Source: Omphiscola glabra
Lineage: Eukaryota; Mollusca; Gastropoda; Lymnaeidae
NCBI GenBank assembly: GCA_964017045.1
Contig: OZ024810.1
Span: forward strand, 4,138,504-4,202,503
Direction of reading: 5' to 3'
Length of the DNA stretch: 64,000 nucleotides
The position numbers were made by a program, and so were the translations under genes. Under the pieces are notes generated by a model, which worked only from the letters and a program-made list of their open reading frames with translations, did not search any database and was not told the DNA's origin. Position 1 is the stretch's first letter. Each line of letters begins with the position of its first letter. Shown piece after piece: positions 1 to 9,315 of this stretch.

Positions 1-2
1 GA

Positions 3-1181
3 CTCACGGCTCCAGCCGGTCAGGGTTGCGATGCAATTAAATTTGCAAAAGTAATACCGAAATTTGCAGAAAAAGAGGTGGATCAATATTTTGCACAGTT
101 TGAAATAACTGCCCAAAATTTTAAAATTCCTGAAAACATGTGGTCTACCTTACTGCAACCGGCTCTGACTGGCAGGGCAGCCGAAGTTTGTGTGTCCTTG
201 AACGCAGAACAGCGTGGGGATTATAACATTGTTAAATCCTTAATACTTAAGGCTTATGAATGTGTCCCCGAAGCATACCGTAAAAAGTTTAGGGAGCTGT
301 GGAAACGGGATGGCCAAACTCACGTTGAGTTCCTCCGGGAAAAGGAACGACTCCTAGATAAATGGCTGCACGCAACGAACACTGACACAGACTTCAAAAA
401 GTTCAAGAACCTAATTCTGATGGAAGAGTTTAAGAATTGTGTTCGTGAAGAGGTACGGACACATATTGCAGACCGTGGCGAAGGTGACGCACATACGGCA
501 GCAGTGTTAGCTGATGACTTCACCATCTCACATCAACTCTCAAAGAACCCATTTGACACCAGAAAAGACAGGCAAAACAAGGCAACAACATCGACTTACA
601 GCAAACCTCAGCAAAAACCACATAAGCCCGGTACAAAAGAAACGAGTGCAAAAGAAACATGTGCCTACTGTAAAAAAGAAGGACATACGAGGGATGAGTG
701 TTGGAAACTCAAGAAGAAAACTGAGAAGACCACACATCCTGGTACACCACACAAAGTCTCCGCTTGTACGTCTCGTCATACATCTGGAAACACATTTTCA
801 AAAGTCAAAAGTTTTGGCTCTCCAGATGTCCATACAAACTTCAAAGAGGTTTGTCACAACTCATCAAAGAGTTTCAATATGAACAATAAGGCTAGTTTTA
901 CGGACTCCAGCCAAGTTCCTGCTTCGACTGCGAGTTTTATGAGCTTGTCGCCAAGATCCTTTTGCTCCGAGAAGAGGTCTACCTCCAGAGGGCGTCTTAC
1001 TGAGGACGTGAGTGCAAGTTTTGACGACTCTACACAGAGTTTTACTTCCTCTACCCTAGCCGAATGTTCTCAAGACTCCAACAAGATTTTTTCTACCAAG
1101 GTCCAAAATTCCACATCAGAAAACACTGATGTCATACATTATGCCTTTCATATCGGAAGGATTTGTATCACTGCCAGGTGA
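3..1181 (+). CDS. gag: Gag polyprotein with SCAN-like capsid region and CCHC zinc knuckle (5' partial)
   Basis: The frame is open from the left edge to the stop at 1179-1181, so the true start is outside the window. Gag packages the element's RNA into virus-like particles in the cytoplasm. About residues 60-150 (numbered from base 78) form a helical region with the pattern FR.L...., WL, ILMEEF and a V.E..RTHI stretch, which matches the layout of vertebrate SCAN domains. That domain family is known to derive from Gmr1-like gag. A CX2CX4HX4C zinc knuckle (CAYCKKEGHTRDEC) lies at about residues 195-208. The C-terminal third is Ser/Thr-rich. The pol frame overlaps its end and is open from 1060, so pol expression would need a frame change of +1. 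No internal stop is seen. Confidence 0.85.
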   Translation, partial: LTAPAGQGCDAIKFAKVIPKFAEKEVDQYFAQFEITAQNFKIPENMWSTLLQPALTGRAAEVCVSLNAEQRGDYNIVKSLILKAYECVPEAYRKKFRELWKRDGQTHVEFLREKERLLDKWLHATNTDTDFKKFKNLILMEEFKNCVREEVRTHIADRGEGDAHTAAVLADDFTISHQLSKNPFDTRKDRQNKATTSTYSKPQQKPHKPGTKETSAKETCAYCKKEGHTRDECWKLKKKTEKTTHPGTPHKVSACTSRHTSGNTFSKVKSFGSPDVHTNFKEVCHNSSKSFNMNNKASFTDSSQVPASTASFMSLSPRSFCSEKRSTSRGRLTEDVSASFDDSTQSFTSSTLAECSQDSNKIFSTKVQNSTSENTDVIHYAFHIGRICITAR

Positions 1182-3062
1182 TCTTTCCAGTCTACGACCA
1201 ATCAAAATCCTAAGAGATACAGGTGCTTCACAGTCCATATTAATAGAGGGTATACTTCCCTTATCTGCATCAACTGCTACTGAAAGCAACACACTGTTGA
1301 AAGGCGTAGAACTAGGATGTATTGATGTACCTCTACATCTCATCCAACTCAAATCAGACCTAGTGTCCGGACCTGTGGTTGTAGGTGTCCGACCAACATT
1401 ACCATTGGATGGCATCTCGTTGTTGCTAGGCAACGACTTAGCTGGTGGGAAGGTGATAGCCGAACCCATCGTAACTCAAGAACCCTGTCTCATTGAATCT
1501 CCAGAAGAAGATCCAGAAATATATACAGCATGCGCTGTTACCAGGGCAATGAGTTTAAAGATCTCCAAAGAAGAGAGTTCACCAAAAAGTAATAAAATTC
1601 AATCCGAAATTGATCTGGGAACGACCTTTTTTGCCCAACTGAATGAAGAATCAAAGGATCACAAAACACCAACTCGAACACAGCTCATTGAAGAGCAGAA
1701 GAATGATCCAGAAATCATTAAACTTCGAGAGAACGCTATGACCGAAGAAGAAGCTGAGCAATTCCCTGTTTGTTATTTTTTACAAAATGACATGCTAATG
1801 AGGAAATGGCGACCTCCAGATGCCAAGGCTGATGAAGAATGGAGGATTGTTCACCAGATTGTAGTTCCTGCACTTTTCAGGAACGAAGTCCTCAACCTAG
1901 CCCATGATTCACCACTTTCAGGCCATTTGGGAGTGAACAAAACATATCATAAAATCACGTCACACTTCTTTTGGCCCAAAATCAAGAAAAATGTGGTGGA
2001 CTACTGCAGATCATGTCATACTTGTCCAGTGGTAGGGAAACCAAATCAGAAGATACCAGCAGTTCCTCTTCAACCCATTCCAGCGTTTGAAGAACCTTTC
2101 AGTCGCGTCATAATAGACTGCGTTGGGCCTCTGCCAAAGACAAAATCAGGTCACCAATATTTGCTGACAATCATGTGTGCATCAACAAGGTTCCCAGAAG
2201 CTATTCCTCTTCGCAATATCAAGACTCCGAACATCGTCAAAGCCCTGACGAAGTTTTTTACATTGTTTGGTCTTACGAAGTCTGTACAGTCTGACCAAGG
2301 AACCAACTTCAAGGCTGGACTATTCAAACAAGTGATGAACCAATTGGGTATAGAACACTGCTTGTCGAGTGCGTATCATCCTGAGTCGCAGGGAGCACTT
2401 GAACGATTCCATCAGACATTAAAGAACATGATGAGAACGTACTGCCTAGAATAAGAGAAAGACTGGGATGAAGGGATCAACATGCTACTGTTCGCCGCAA
2501 GAGAAGCAGTTCAAGAATGACTTGGATTCAGCCCCTTCGAACTGGTGTTTGGCCATACGGTTCGAGGCCCCCTTAAACTTTTAAAAGACACGTGGATGTC
2601 ATCGACACCCACTGAAGGACTTTTGGACTATGTCCTAAAGTTTAAAACTAATCTTTTTAACGCCGTTAATTTGGCTAAGTCACATTTGAAGGATTCTCAA
2701 TCCAAAATGAAAGTTTGGTATGACAAAAAGTCCAAATTCAGACAGTTTGCTTCAGGGGACAAAGTGCTTGTACTTTTGCCAATACCAGGACAGGCACTAC
2801 AAGCTAGATATTTTGGTCCTTATGTAGTTGAGTCCAAACTTAATGACTTAAATTACATTGTGTTAACACCAGATCGTAAAAGAAAGAAACAGTTATGTCA
2901 CATTAACATGTTAAAAGAATATGTAGAAAGAAAATGTGATGACAATTGTCCATCCTCAGAAACTAATGTTAACACAATCTCAACTGTAACTTCAGTACCT
3001 AAAGTAAATGTTACTGAAATATTTGACAGTGTCCCAGAAAAAGTTGGTCATTACAACTTAAA
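1129..3062 (+). pseudogene. pol: Pol, protease and integrase section, two in-frame stops
   Basis: The frame is open from 1060, with the first Met at 1129. A retroviral-type protease active site, DTGAS, is encoded at about 1216. An integrase follows: an H-x6-H then CX2C zinc-binding module (about 1900-2025), a catalytic core with IIDCVGP, SDQGTNF and ERFHQTLK (a D,D-35-E spacing), and a C-terminal GPY/F module (YFGPYVV, about 2810). TAA at 2452-2454 and TGA at 2518-2520 interrupt the integrase in its own frame. The frame is left near an A5 run at 3060-3064, where homology moves to another frame. Integrase lying directly after protease and before RT is the notable point. The host locus cannot make a complete integrase from this copy. 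Confidence 0.88.
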
Positions 3063-4478
3063 AATTCAGAAATACTGGCCAATATTGATCAGAAACTTGG
3101 ACATTTGTCATTGTCGGAAAAAAATGGTATCAAGTCTGTTATTGCAGATTTTGTTTCACTTTTTCCTGATGTCCCTAATAAAACCAACATTGCTGTACAT
3201 GATGTTGACATTGGCAATGCAGTTCCGGTCAAGCAACACCCCTATAGGGTCAATCCGGAAAAACTTGAAGTAATCCGATCTGAAATAAAATACATGCTTG
3301 AAAATGATATAATTGAACCAAGCTCTAGTAACTGGAGTTCTCCATGTATTTTAGTCCCAAAGCCTGACAAAAGTTACAGGTTTTGCACTGATTTCAGGAA
3401 AGTGAATTCAGTTACAAAGTCTGATTCCTTTCCGATTCCAAGGATAGACGATCTTATAGATCGAATAGGCGATGCAAAATATGTAACCAAGATAGACCTA
3501 CTATCAGGTTATTGGCAGGTTCCTCTAACTGACAGAGCAAAAGAAGTCTCTGCTTTTTGTACTCCAGATGGTTTATACCAATATAAAGTAATGCCGTTTG
3601 GAATGAAAAATGCCCCAGCTACATTCCAACGTCTAGTTAACAACATTATTGCTGACCAGGAAAATTGCAGCGCCTATATTGATGATGTAATTATTTACAG
3701 TCAAGATTTTTCCAAACATGTAAATCAATTAAGATCTCTATTTACAAAATTCTTGCAGGCAAATGTAACTGTAAATTTAAATAAGTGTTAATTTTGTCAT
3801 GCAACTGTGGAATATTTAGGTCACATAGTGGGTCAAGGTCATGTAAAACCTGTTCAAGCTAAGATAAATGCTATTGCAGCACTTCCACCACCCACTACTA
3901 GAAAACAGTTAATGAGATTTTTGGGAATGGCAGGTTACTATAGAAAATTTTGCAAAAATTTCTCAGTTATTGCTTCTCCCCTAATTAATATGTTAAAGAA
4001 AAATGCAAAATTTCATTGGTCAGATGCCTGTCAGGAAGCATTCGAAAACATTAAAAGAATACTAGCTAATGCTCCTGTTCTCATTGCACCAGACTTTAAC
4101 AAACAGTTTAAATTAGCTGTAGATGCCAGTGATGTTGGCATTGGTGCAGTTCTTTTTCAAGAAGATGACCACAGTGTGGATCATCCTGTTTGTTATTTTT
4201 CAAAGAAATTTAACTCCCATCAGAAAAATTATTCCACTGTAGAAAAAGAATGTTTAGGATTAATTCTTGCTCTACAACAATTTGATTTTTATGTCAGTTG
4301 TTCCTTACATTCAGTACTTGTTTTTACTGATCACAATCCTTTAACATTTTTGAATAAGATGGTCTCCAAAAATCAAAGATTGTTAAGATGGAGTCTATTC
4401 TTACAAGAATATAATTTGGACATAAAACATATCAAAGGCAAAGATAATGTGATTGCTGATACTTTGTCCAGAAATTAA
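3063..4478 (+). pseudogene. pol: Pol, reverse transcriptase and RNase H section, one in-frame stop
   Basis: This section would copy the element's RNA into DNA in the particle. A Gypsy-type RT is visible: the YRFCTDFRKVN fingers, TKIDLLSGYWQ, the MPFGMKNAPATFQ motif and catalytic YIDD at about 3676. The stop TAA at 3789-3791 interrupts the frame at the palm/thumb boundary, and the thumb resumes with EYLGHIVGQG. RNase H follows with LAVDASDVGIGAVLFQ, a VEKE acidic motif, FTDHNPL and the terminal HIKGKDNVIADTLSR. The reading frame is the third, against the first for the integrase, so a frame change separates them. RNase H ends pol, with no second integrase after it, which supports the Gmr1-like order. 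Confidence 0.9.
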
Positions 4479-4630
4479 TTTTCTCTGCACAAAAAAATAA
4501 ATTATGTAGTTGATTATAAGCTATTAAGAAGCATGTTTAATATTTTTGAAAGGAAGAAATGTATTTTCTTGTACTTGTTTAATGGAAAAGAATTCCATTT
4601 ATTTTTTTTGAAAAATGAAATTTTTTCTTT

Positions 4631-4642
4631 AAAGAGGAGAGG
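4631..4642 (+). promoter_or_regulatory. Polypurine tract of the LTR element
   Basis: AAAGAGGAGAGG is an unbroken purine run directly before a TGTTATAAGG sequence that looks like an LTR start. In this class such a tract primes plus-strand DNA synthesis. The position fits, about 150 bases after the pol stop. Confidence 0.65.
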
Positions 4643-5160
4643 TGTTATAAGGGATGACGTATTTTGAGACACACTTTGCCCGCCTTCCACGTGTATGACC
4701 TCTTTCAAGTCGGTCCCGTGTTGGGGCGGCTAGAAAAAATATCCCTTTGATGATACTTTTGTTTACTATCATCCGTTTCTGTGGAACATGATAGAACAAT
4801 CTAGAAAATGTGGGAAACAGTAAGACTGTGTGTTCCATTTCCAGAATGATCATCTGAAACTGCCTATAAAAAGGGCTGACCGATAGAGAGGGGGAGATTT
4901 TCCTTTCCTTGATTACGAGGCATGCTATGTGTCATTATACTTTGTTGTGTGTAGAGATTTTTATTTCCTCGTACAATTTTGTGCTCATTGTATTTTGATA
5001 TACAGTACCGGTACCAGCAAATCTGTAAGTTTATAATTTCAATCATATTTCACTTGCTGTTATTATTTAATTGAAGTTCACAAATTAAAAAAGTTATTAA
5101 TTGTAATTAGCTCTGGCCTCGATTGTCGTTTTATCTGTTATTATTTTTAACCTTTGGTAT
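4643..5160 (+). repeat. 3' LTR (right boundary approximate)
   Basis: The LTR starts with TG right after the polypurine tract. It holds a TATA box (CTATAAAAAG, 4864-4873), as expected for an LTR promoter, and AT-rich 3' sequence. I cannot compare it with the 5' LTR, which is outside the window, so its end is a guess. Minus-strand open frames within it have no recognisable product. Confidence 0.55.
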
Positions 5161-5167
5161 CGTCCTT

Positions 5168-5244
5168 TATTATGGACTGTTTTTAGAACGAGCCCTAGAC
5201 AAAACAACAGAGATTAATTTCTCCATCTATGACGGTCCATAATA
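5168..5244. repeat. Short inverted repeat, potential hairpin
   Basis: TATTATGGAC at 5168-5177 is the exact reverse complement of GTCCATAATA at 5235-5244, and the match extends imperfectly outwards. It lies just past the estimated end of the LTR. It could be a small MITE or part of the LTR terminus. Confidence 0.4.
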
Positions 5245-5796
5245 GGGGCTATATATAGTTTATTCATAAATAAGTATATTAATATACATGAGCCCCAAGG
5301 CCCGAGTAATTATATAACATATATGTTATATCTTAAATGCAGAAAGTGTAATTCTTCAGTTGATGAAATTCACATTTTATGAGTGATTTCAGATTAGGAT
5401 TTTATAGAGATGAACGTTCTTTACCGAAGTGTTTCTCAAAGCTTCTTGGTGCAAAGTCAAGTCTTCCATTTCGCACCATGTACCATCCTTGTATTACCAC
5501 CTTTGTATAAATGGGCAACATATGACACCAAATTATAGAATCTTGAGCTGCTAATCATAGATTATACCTATACCAGGATTGATATTAGTAGCCATCCAAA
5601 TTCAATGCTATAATTCTGTAGGGGAAGTGTGTAAGCATGCGATATAGTCACTTTAAATAAATTGGTTAAACTACGGTACACAAAAAGCGCCACATATAAC
5701 TTTAAGAAATCGATGCGAGAAATGCCAAGGGGAGGGGGTTTGCTAATTCCCCTATGGGGATGCTTCTCATACCCCGTCATCATGATTTCTTTTTGA
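5245..5796. other. Intergenic stretch, no gene seen
   Basis: AT-rich sequence between the LTR element and the receptor exon. A minus-strand open frame at 5568-5783 has no recognisable motif and is probably chance. I see no tandem repeat and no missing receptor exon encoding helices 1-2 here. Confidence 0.5.
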
Positions 5797-6669
5797 AAGC
5801 TTATTGACCGGCAAAGGTCTTTCCTGCAGGTTTTCTATCTGACCACGGGATGGCTCAACACGGCGTTTGCACGCGTCACTGGCTGGATAACTGCGTTCAT
5901 CGCGGTCGAGCGATGTCTCTGCGTTGCCCTCCCCCTTAAAATCAAATCCCTCCTCACGAGAGGACGCTGTCTGCTCGTGAACGTCTGCATTTATGTCGGC
6001 GTCATCGCCGGGGTCGTCCCGATTTACTTCACGGCCGCCTTGGACACCAAGTTTGACGCGCTCAAGAATCGGACCATCGTGGGCCTCAGTCTGATTGGGG
6101 TCAACAGGGACAAGGTCAAGGCTGTAGCCTTGGGAATCAACAACGTATTCTCCCCTTTCACGAGTTTCGGACTCATCATCGTATGTACCGCCATTCTAGT
6201 CATCAAGCTTAACAGCAAATCAAAATGGCGGAGTACTGTTACCAGGGACGCCGGAAACGCGATTAAAAATACTCTTCCTGTGGAAAAAGCTCTCAATGCT
6301 CAAGAAACAATCAAAGACGCTGGTTTTAATGTAGATCACAAATTGGACGGACACACGGACAAATCCAAAGATTCGTCCAGCAGCCCCAGGGACGTGAAGG
6401 TCATCAAATTGGTGGTGGTCATCTCGTGCATTTACATCATCAGCGCCGTCCCTGCGGTCATCCACTTCGTGTGGATGATCCTGGACTCGCAGTACACGGT
6501 GGTCGGCCGACAGAGTAACGTTCACATAGCGGTGGCCGGCATCACGTTTGTCTTCCAGGCCGCCAACTCCAGCGTCAACATGTTCGTCTACTTGTACATG
6601 AGCTCAAAGTTCAAGGCCGTGTTCAACACGCTTGGTTTATTCAGGATGCGCGCGAAACAATATAATTGA
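5797..6669 (+). CDS. Rhodopsin-class GPCR, gastropod chemosensory-receptor-like, 5' incomplete
   Basis: A seven-helix receptor of the plasma membrane, signalling through G proteins. Only the part from helix 3 onward is present. Helix 3 ends in AFIAVERCLCVALPLK, an E-R-C version of the DRY motif. Helix 4 is near 5976-6040 and helix 5 near 6140-6215. A long charged third intracellular loop follows (about 6215-6390). Helix 6 carries a proline (ISAVPAV), and helix 7 ends in a degenerate NPxxY-like NSSVNMFVY. The frame has no stop from 5797 to TGA at 6667-6669. A good 3' splice site (TCTTTCCTGCAG) ends at 5829, so 5830 may start a second exon. The alternative is a 5'-truncated pseudogene, since many such mollusc receptors are single-exon. 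G+C is clearly higher than in the flanks. Its ligand cannot be told. Confidence 0.8.
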   Translation, partial: KLIDRQRSFLQVFYLTTGWLNTAFARVTGWITAFIAVERCLCVALPLKIKSLLTRGRCLLVNVCIYVGVIAGVVPIYFTAALDTKFDALKNRTIVGLSLIGVNRDKVKAVALGINNVFSPFTSFGLIIVCTAILVIKLNSKSKWRSTVTRDAGNAIKNTLPVEKALNAQETIKDAGFNVDHKLDGHTDKSKDSSSSPRDVKVIKLVVVISCIYIISAVPAVIHFVWMILDSQYTVVGRQSNVHIAVAGITFVFQAANSSVNMFVYLYMSSKFKAVFNTLGLFRMRAKQYN

Positions 6670-6820
6670 TAACATTAGATGAAATTATTTTGTGGTTTAA
6701 ACGAACATGTTTAAATAGTACTGTGGGTTTGGTTGCAGAGTTTGAGTTTTGAAATAATTAATAGCGAGAAATTCAAAACAACTCCTTGTTGATATTTTAT
6801 TTCATAATTGTGCTTTGTAC

Positions 6821-7010
6821 CAGTGGCGTAGCGAGCTTAACTTGCGCCCGGGGCACAATACCCTTTTAGCGCCCCCAATACCTTTTTAGCGCGCCCCCCC
6901 CCCATTTGAAAACCATACAATATTATAGTAAAATATACCATTTGGCGCCCCTTTGTGAGTAGCGCCCGGGGCATGATGCCCCCCTTGCCCCCCCCCTCAC
7001 TACGCCACTG
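6821..7010. mobile_element. hAT-type MITE, copy 1, with 8-bp target duplication
   Basis: The element starts CAGTGGCGTAGCGAG and ends CTCACTACGCCACTG, terminal inverted repeats. CTTTGTAC flanks it on both sides (6813-6820 and 7011-7018), a perfect 8-bp target duplication as made by hAT transposases. The interior has GCGCCC-rich blocks and no coding capacity. A second copy in opposite orientation lies at 28,582-28,757. Confidence 0.9.
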
Positions 7011-7018
7011 CTTTGTAC

Positions 7019-7670
7019 TTTCAAATATTCTACTAATGTTTTTGGATATATTTTCCTTATTAAATATTATATCAATGAGTTAAACTATAATGACATCTTG
7101 TATTCAATAAAATACTTTTGCCATTTATTTAATAAGCAGATGACATTACGGACATTTTGACACAATGATAAGAATTCAGCCAATTACAACTTCACTTCCT
7201 AACAAGGTATTTAGAAGGGATGTTAAAATAGTTTTCTTTTCTCGACCAATCGGCTTTTGGGTTACAAAAATGTGGTCTTAAACCGGTTCTACAATGCAAT
7301 GCTCAACTGCTGGGCTCGTCAAAGTCAGATTGACGTGTTAGGCCCATTTCATAAGATTGTAAAACGCCATGTGATACCCCATTTTTTGTACCATACACCT
7401 TAAAAAAATATTGTACTGATTTTATCTATATTATTATAAGTATATTTGTTTATAAAAATAATTATCTATGTAACACTGTCACTAACGCTACCAGAAGGCG
7501 CTGTTTTCACTTAATAAAATTCCCGCTGAGATAATTAAATACGCAAGTGTGTAATGCTTTGCGGAAAAAGTATCATTTTAAATATGGTGTTTTTTAATCC
7601 GCAGTATAAAAGCAGGTGGGACATTAGAATATTAATATAGTTCAGGGCCGTGAAAAAAAATGAGCGGCTG
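7019..7670. other. Intergenic stretch, no gene seen
   Basis: AT-rich DNA with no convincing open frame, array or transposon terminus that I could recognise. Confidence 0.5.
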
Positions 7671-7676
7671 CTACCC

Positions 7677-7812
7677 GTGGGGGGGGGGGCGCATTACTTT
7701 GGATTCTTATCAAGTGCGCTATTTGTGCGCATGTTTTGTTGAAGTAACTTTAGTGAATGGGAAGTTCACGCACTACCGCCGCCATTGTTTGGCGGGCTAT
7801 TACTATATATAG
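7677..7812 (+). repeat. Dispersed repeat family A, copy 1
   Basis: It begins near a poly-G run and GGGCGCATTA, and ends in GCCGCCATTGTTTGGCGGG followed by an AT-rich tail. A diverged copy in the same orientation lies at about 60,397-60,542. It has no coding capacity. The family is unassigned. Confidence 0.6.
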
Positions 7813-8418
7813 TTTGTTTGTAAAATGTCAATACATAGTGTACGAAGATGGTTTATGATTATGTTTGTACTGGAAAAGAAAAGACATGGCAATTAAAAGG
7901 ACTTTTTGTATGGAATAGGTGCCTAAAATCAGTACAATACAATTACAACAGTTTTAAAATACACAAAACACAACGTGAATTTAAAAATAATGGCACAATT
8001 TTTTTATTTAAAAAAAAAAAACAGGTTTGTAGATATATTATTTATTTTATAATAAATAAAAAAATGTGTCTGTGGGGGAGAGGGGGTAAGGACCGAGCCC
8101 TCTCATTATAAAAGGGTTGGACTGCGATAAAGCTTTGAATAAGATTGTTGAGACACAAACATTTTGTGTAAATAAAACAATATTTGTTCAGATTTAAACC
8201 ATGATAACACGAAATGCGAATTCAAATGTTTCGACAGTTGCCTGCATCAGTACTACAAAAAACATTCATAGAAGTAAATATTAAATGTACACATGTGTAC
8301 ACACTACCTGTACCAAAAAATTAAAGCAAAGAATAAGATTGGGGAAAGGTCACTAACGAAAACAAGATAAGAAAAACTGATAGAAAGTGGGTGCAAGTAC
8401 AATGTAAAAACCCAACAG

Positions 8419-8551
8419 GTTATTGGCCACATGTAACCACAGCTTATTGGCCACATGTAACCACACGTTATTGGCCACATGTGACCACAAGTTACTGGCC
8501 ACATGAAACCACGAGTTATTGACCACACGTAACCACAAGTTATTGGCCACA
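8419..8551. repeat. Minisatellite, 24-bp unit, about 5.5 copies
   Basis: Diverged direct repeats of a unit containing TTATTGGCCACATGTAACCA. The overlapping minus-strand open frames are by-products of a unit that is a multiple of three. Confidence 0.9.
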
Positions 8552-8777
8552 AGATAAGTTTACTACAAATAATTACCATGTTGCGACGATTTTATTTGCT
8601 ATGTTTAAAAGATAGGCCGACGCAGGGGCGCCCCCTCCCCCTTTTTTTCGAGTAGTGAGAGCGAAAATCAACCCTCTCGTCTGGACTTTAGTCATTCATG
8701 CATTTGTGCAAGGTATTGAGATATTGATTGAACTTTTTTGTATAGCTCAATTCTAAACTATCACCAATATGCATAAG

Positions 8778-8840
8778 TAGCGTAATGGTCGTGCGGTCAA
8801 AAATTATCCATCAAATATTTTATATTACGGTGCAATCCCC
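8778..8840 (+). repeat. Possible tRNA-derived SINE head
   Basis: TAGCGTAATGG resembles a pol III A box, and GGTGCAATCCC about 50 bases on resembles a B box. The spacing is long for a tRNA and no cloverleaf is obvious, so this is at best a relic. Confidence 0.2.
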
Positions 8841-9315
8841 AGAGAAGAAAAACAATAATACTACGCATTTTTATTTTGTTCTTTCCCTAATTAAATTTTT
8901 TATCTGAAGAAATTCAAAACACGGCAGGGGATTTGTTTTATCCCCTTTCTCCAACTCAGATTGGACGCAACTGCTTCCTTTTCCCCCTGTGACTGCGTAG
9001 ACTCACCTTGGCCAACTACTGACTCATTACTTTCTGTCCAGTTCTGTGCTGTCCAACCTTTGTCCCCTTGGGCAAACCAATCATTTCAAAAGCAACAATT
9101 AATTATATTTTAAAAAATTGATCATTTTTATTAATGTAATTTAAAGGCAAAAAGGGCCACAATGGGCCATTCAGTAAGGGTACACTGGACCATATAATTT
9201 AGCCTAATTGAAATTGTAACTGTATAATTCAAATATGTTCTTTGGTATCGCGCGAGTATACCCGAAAATCTAGTATCGTGATTGCCTTATCAATATAGCG
9301 ACCTGCACTTTCGGG

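Larger units (their letters stand above)
1..5160 (+). mobile_element. Gmr1-like Ty3/Gypsy LTR retrotransposon, 5' end outside window, degenerate
   Basis: In order the sequence encodes a gag with one zinc knuckle, an aspartic protease, an integrase with a GPY/F module, a reverse transcriptase and an RNase H, followed by a polypurine tract and one LTR. The RT (YIDD) and RNase H are of Ty3/Gypsy type, but integrase lies before RT, which is the Ty1/copia-style order known for the Gmr1-like lineage. The copy is dead as drawn: two stops in integrase, a frame change before RT and one stop in RT. The 5' LTR and primer-binding site lie left of the window. The right boundary is estimated from loss of LTR-like features and could be wrong by about 150 bases. 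Confidence 0.9.

Noticed and set aside
4514..5046. Three minus-strand open frames in the LTR region
   Set aside because: They overlap the polypurine tract and LTR promoter and show no motif.
8778..8840. tRNA gene
   Set aside because: A and B box-like motifs are present, but spacing is too long and no cloverleaf forms; kept only as a weak SINE relic.
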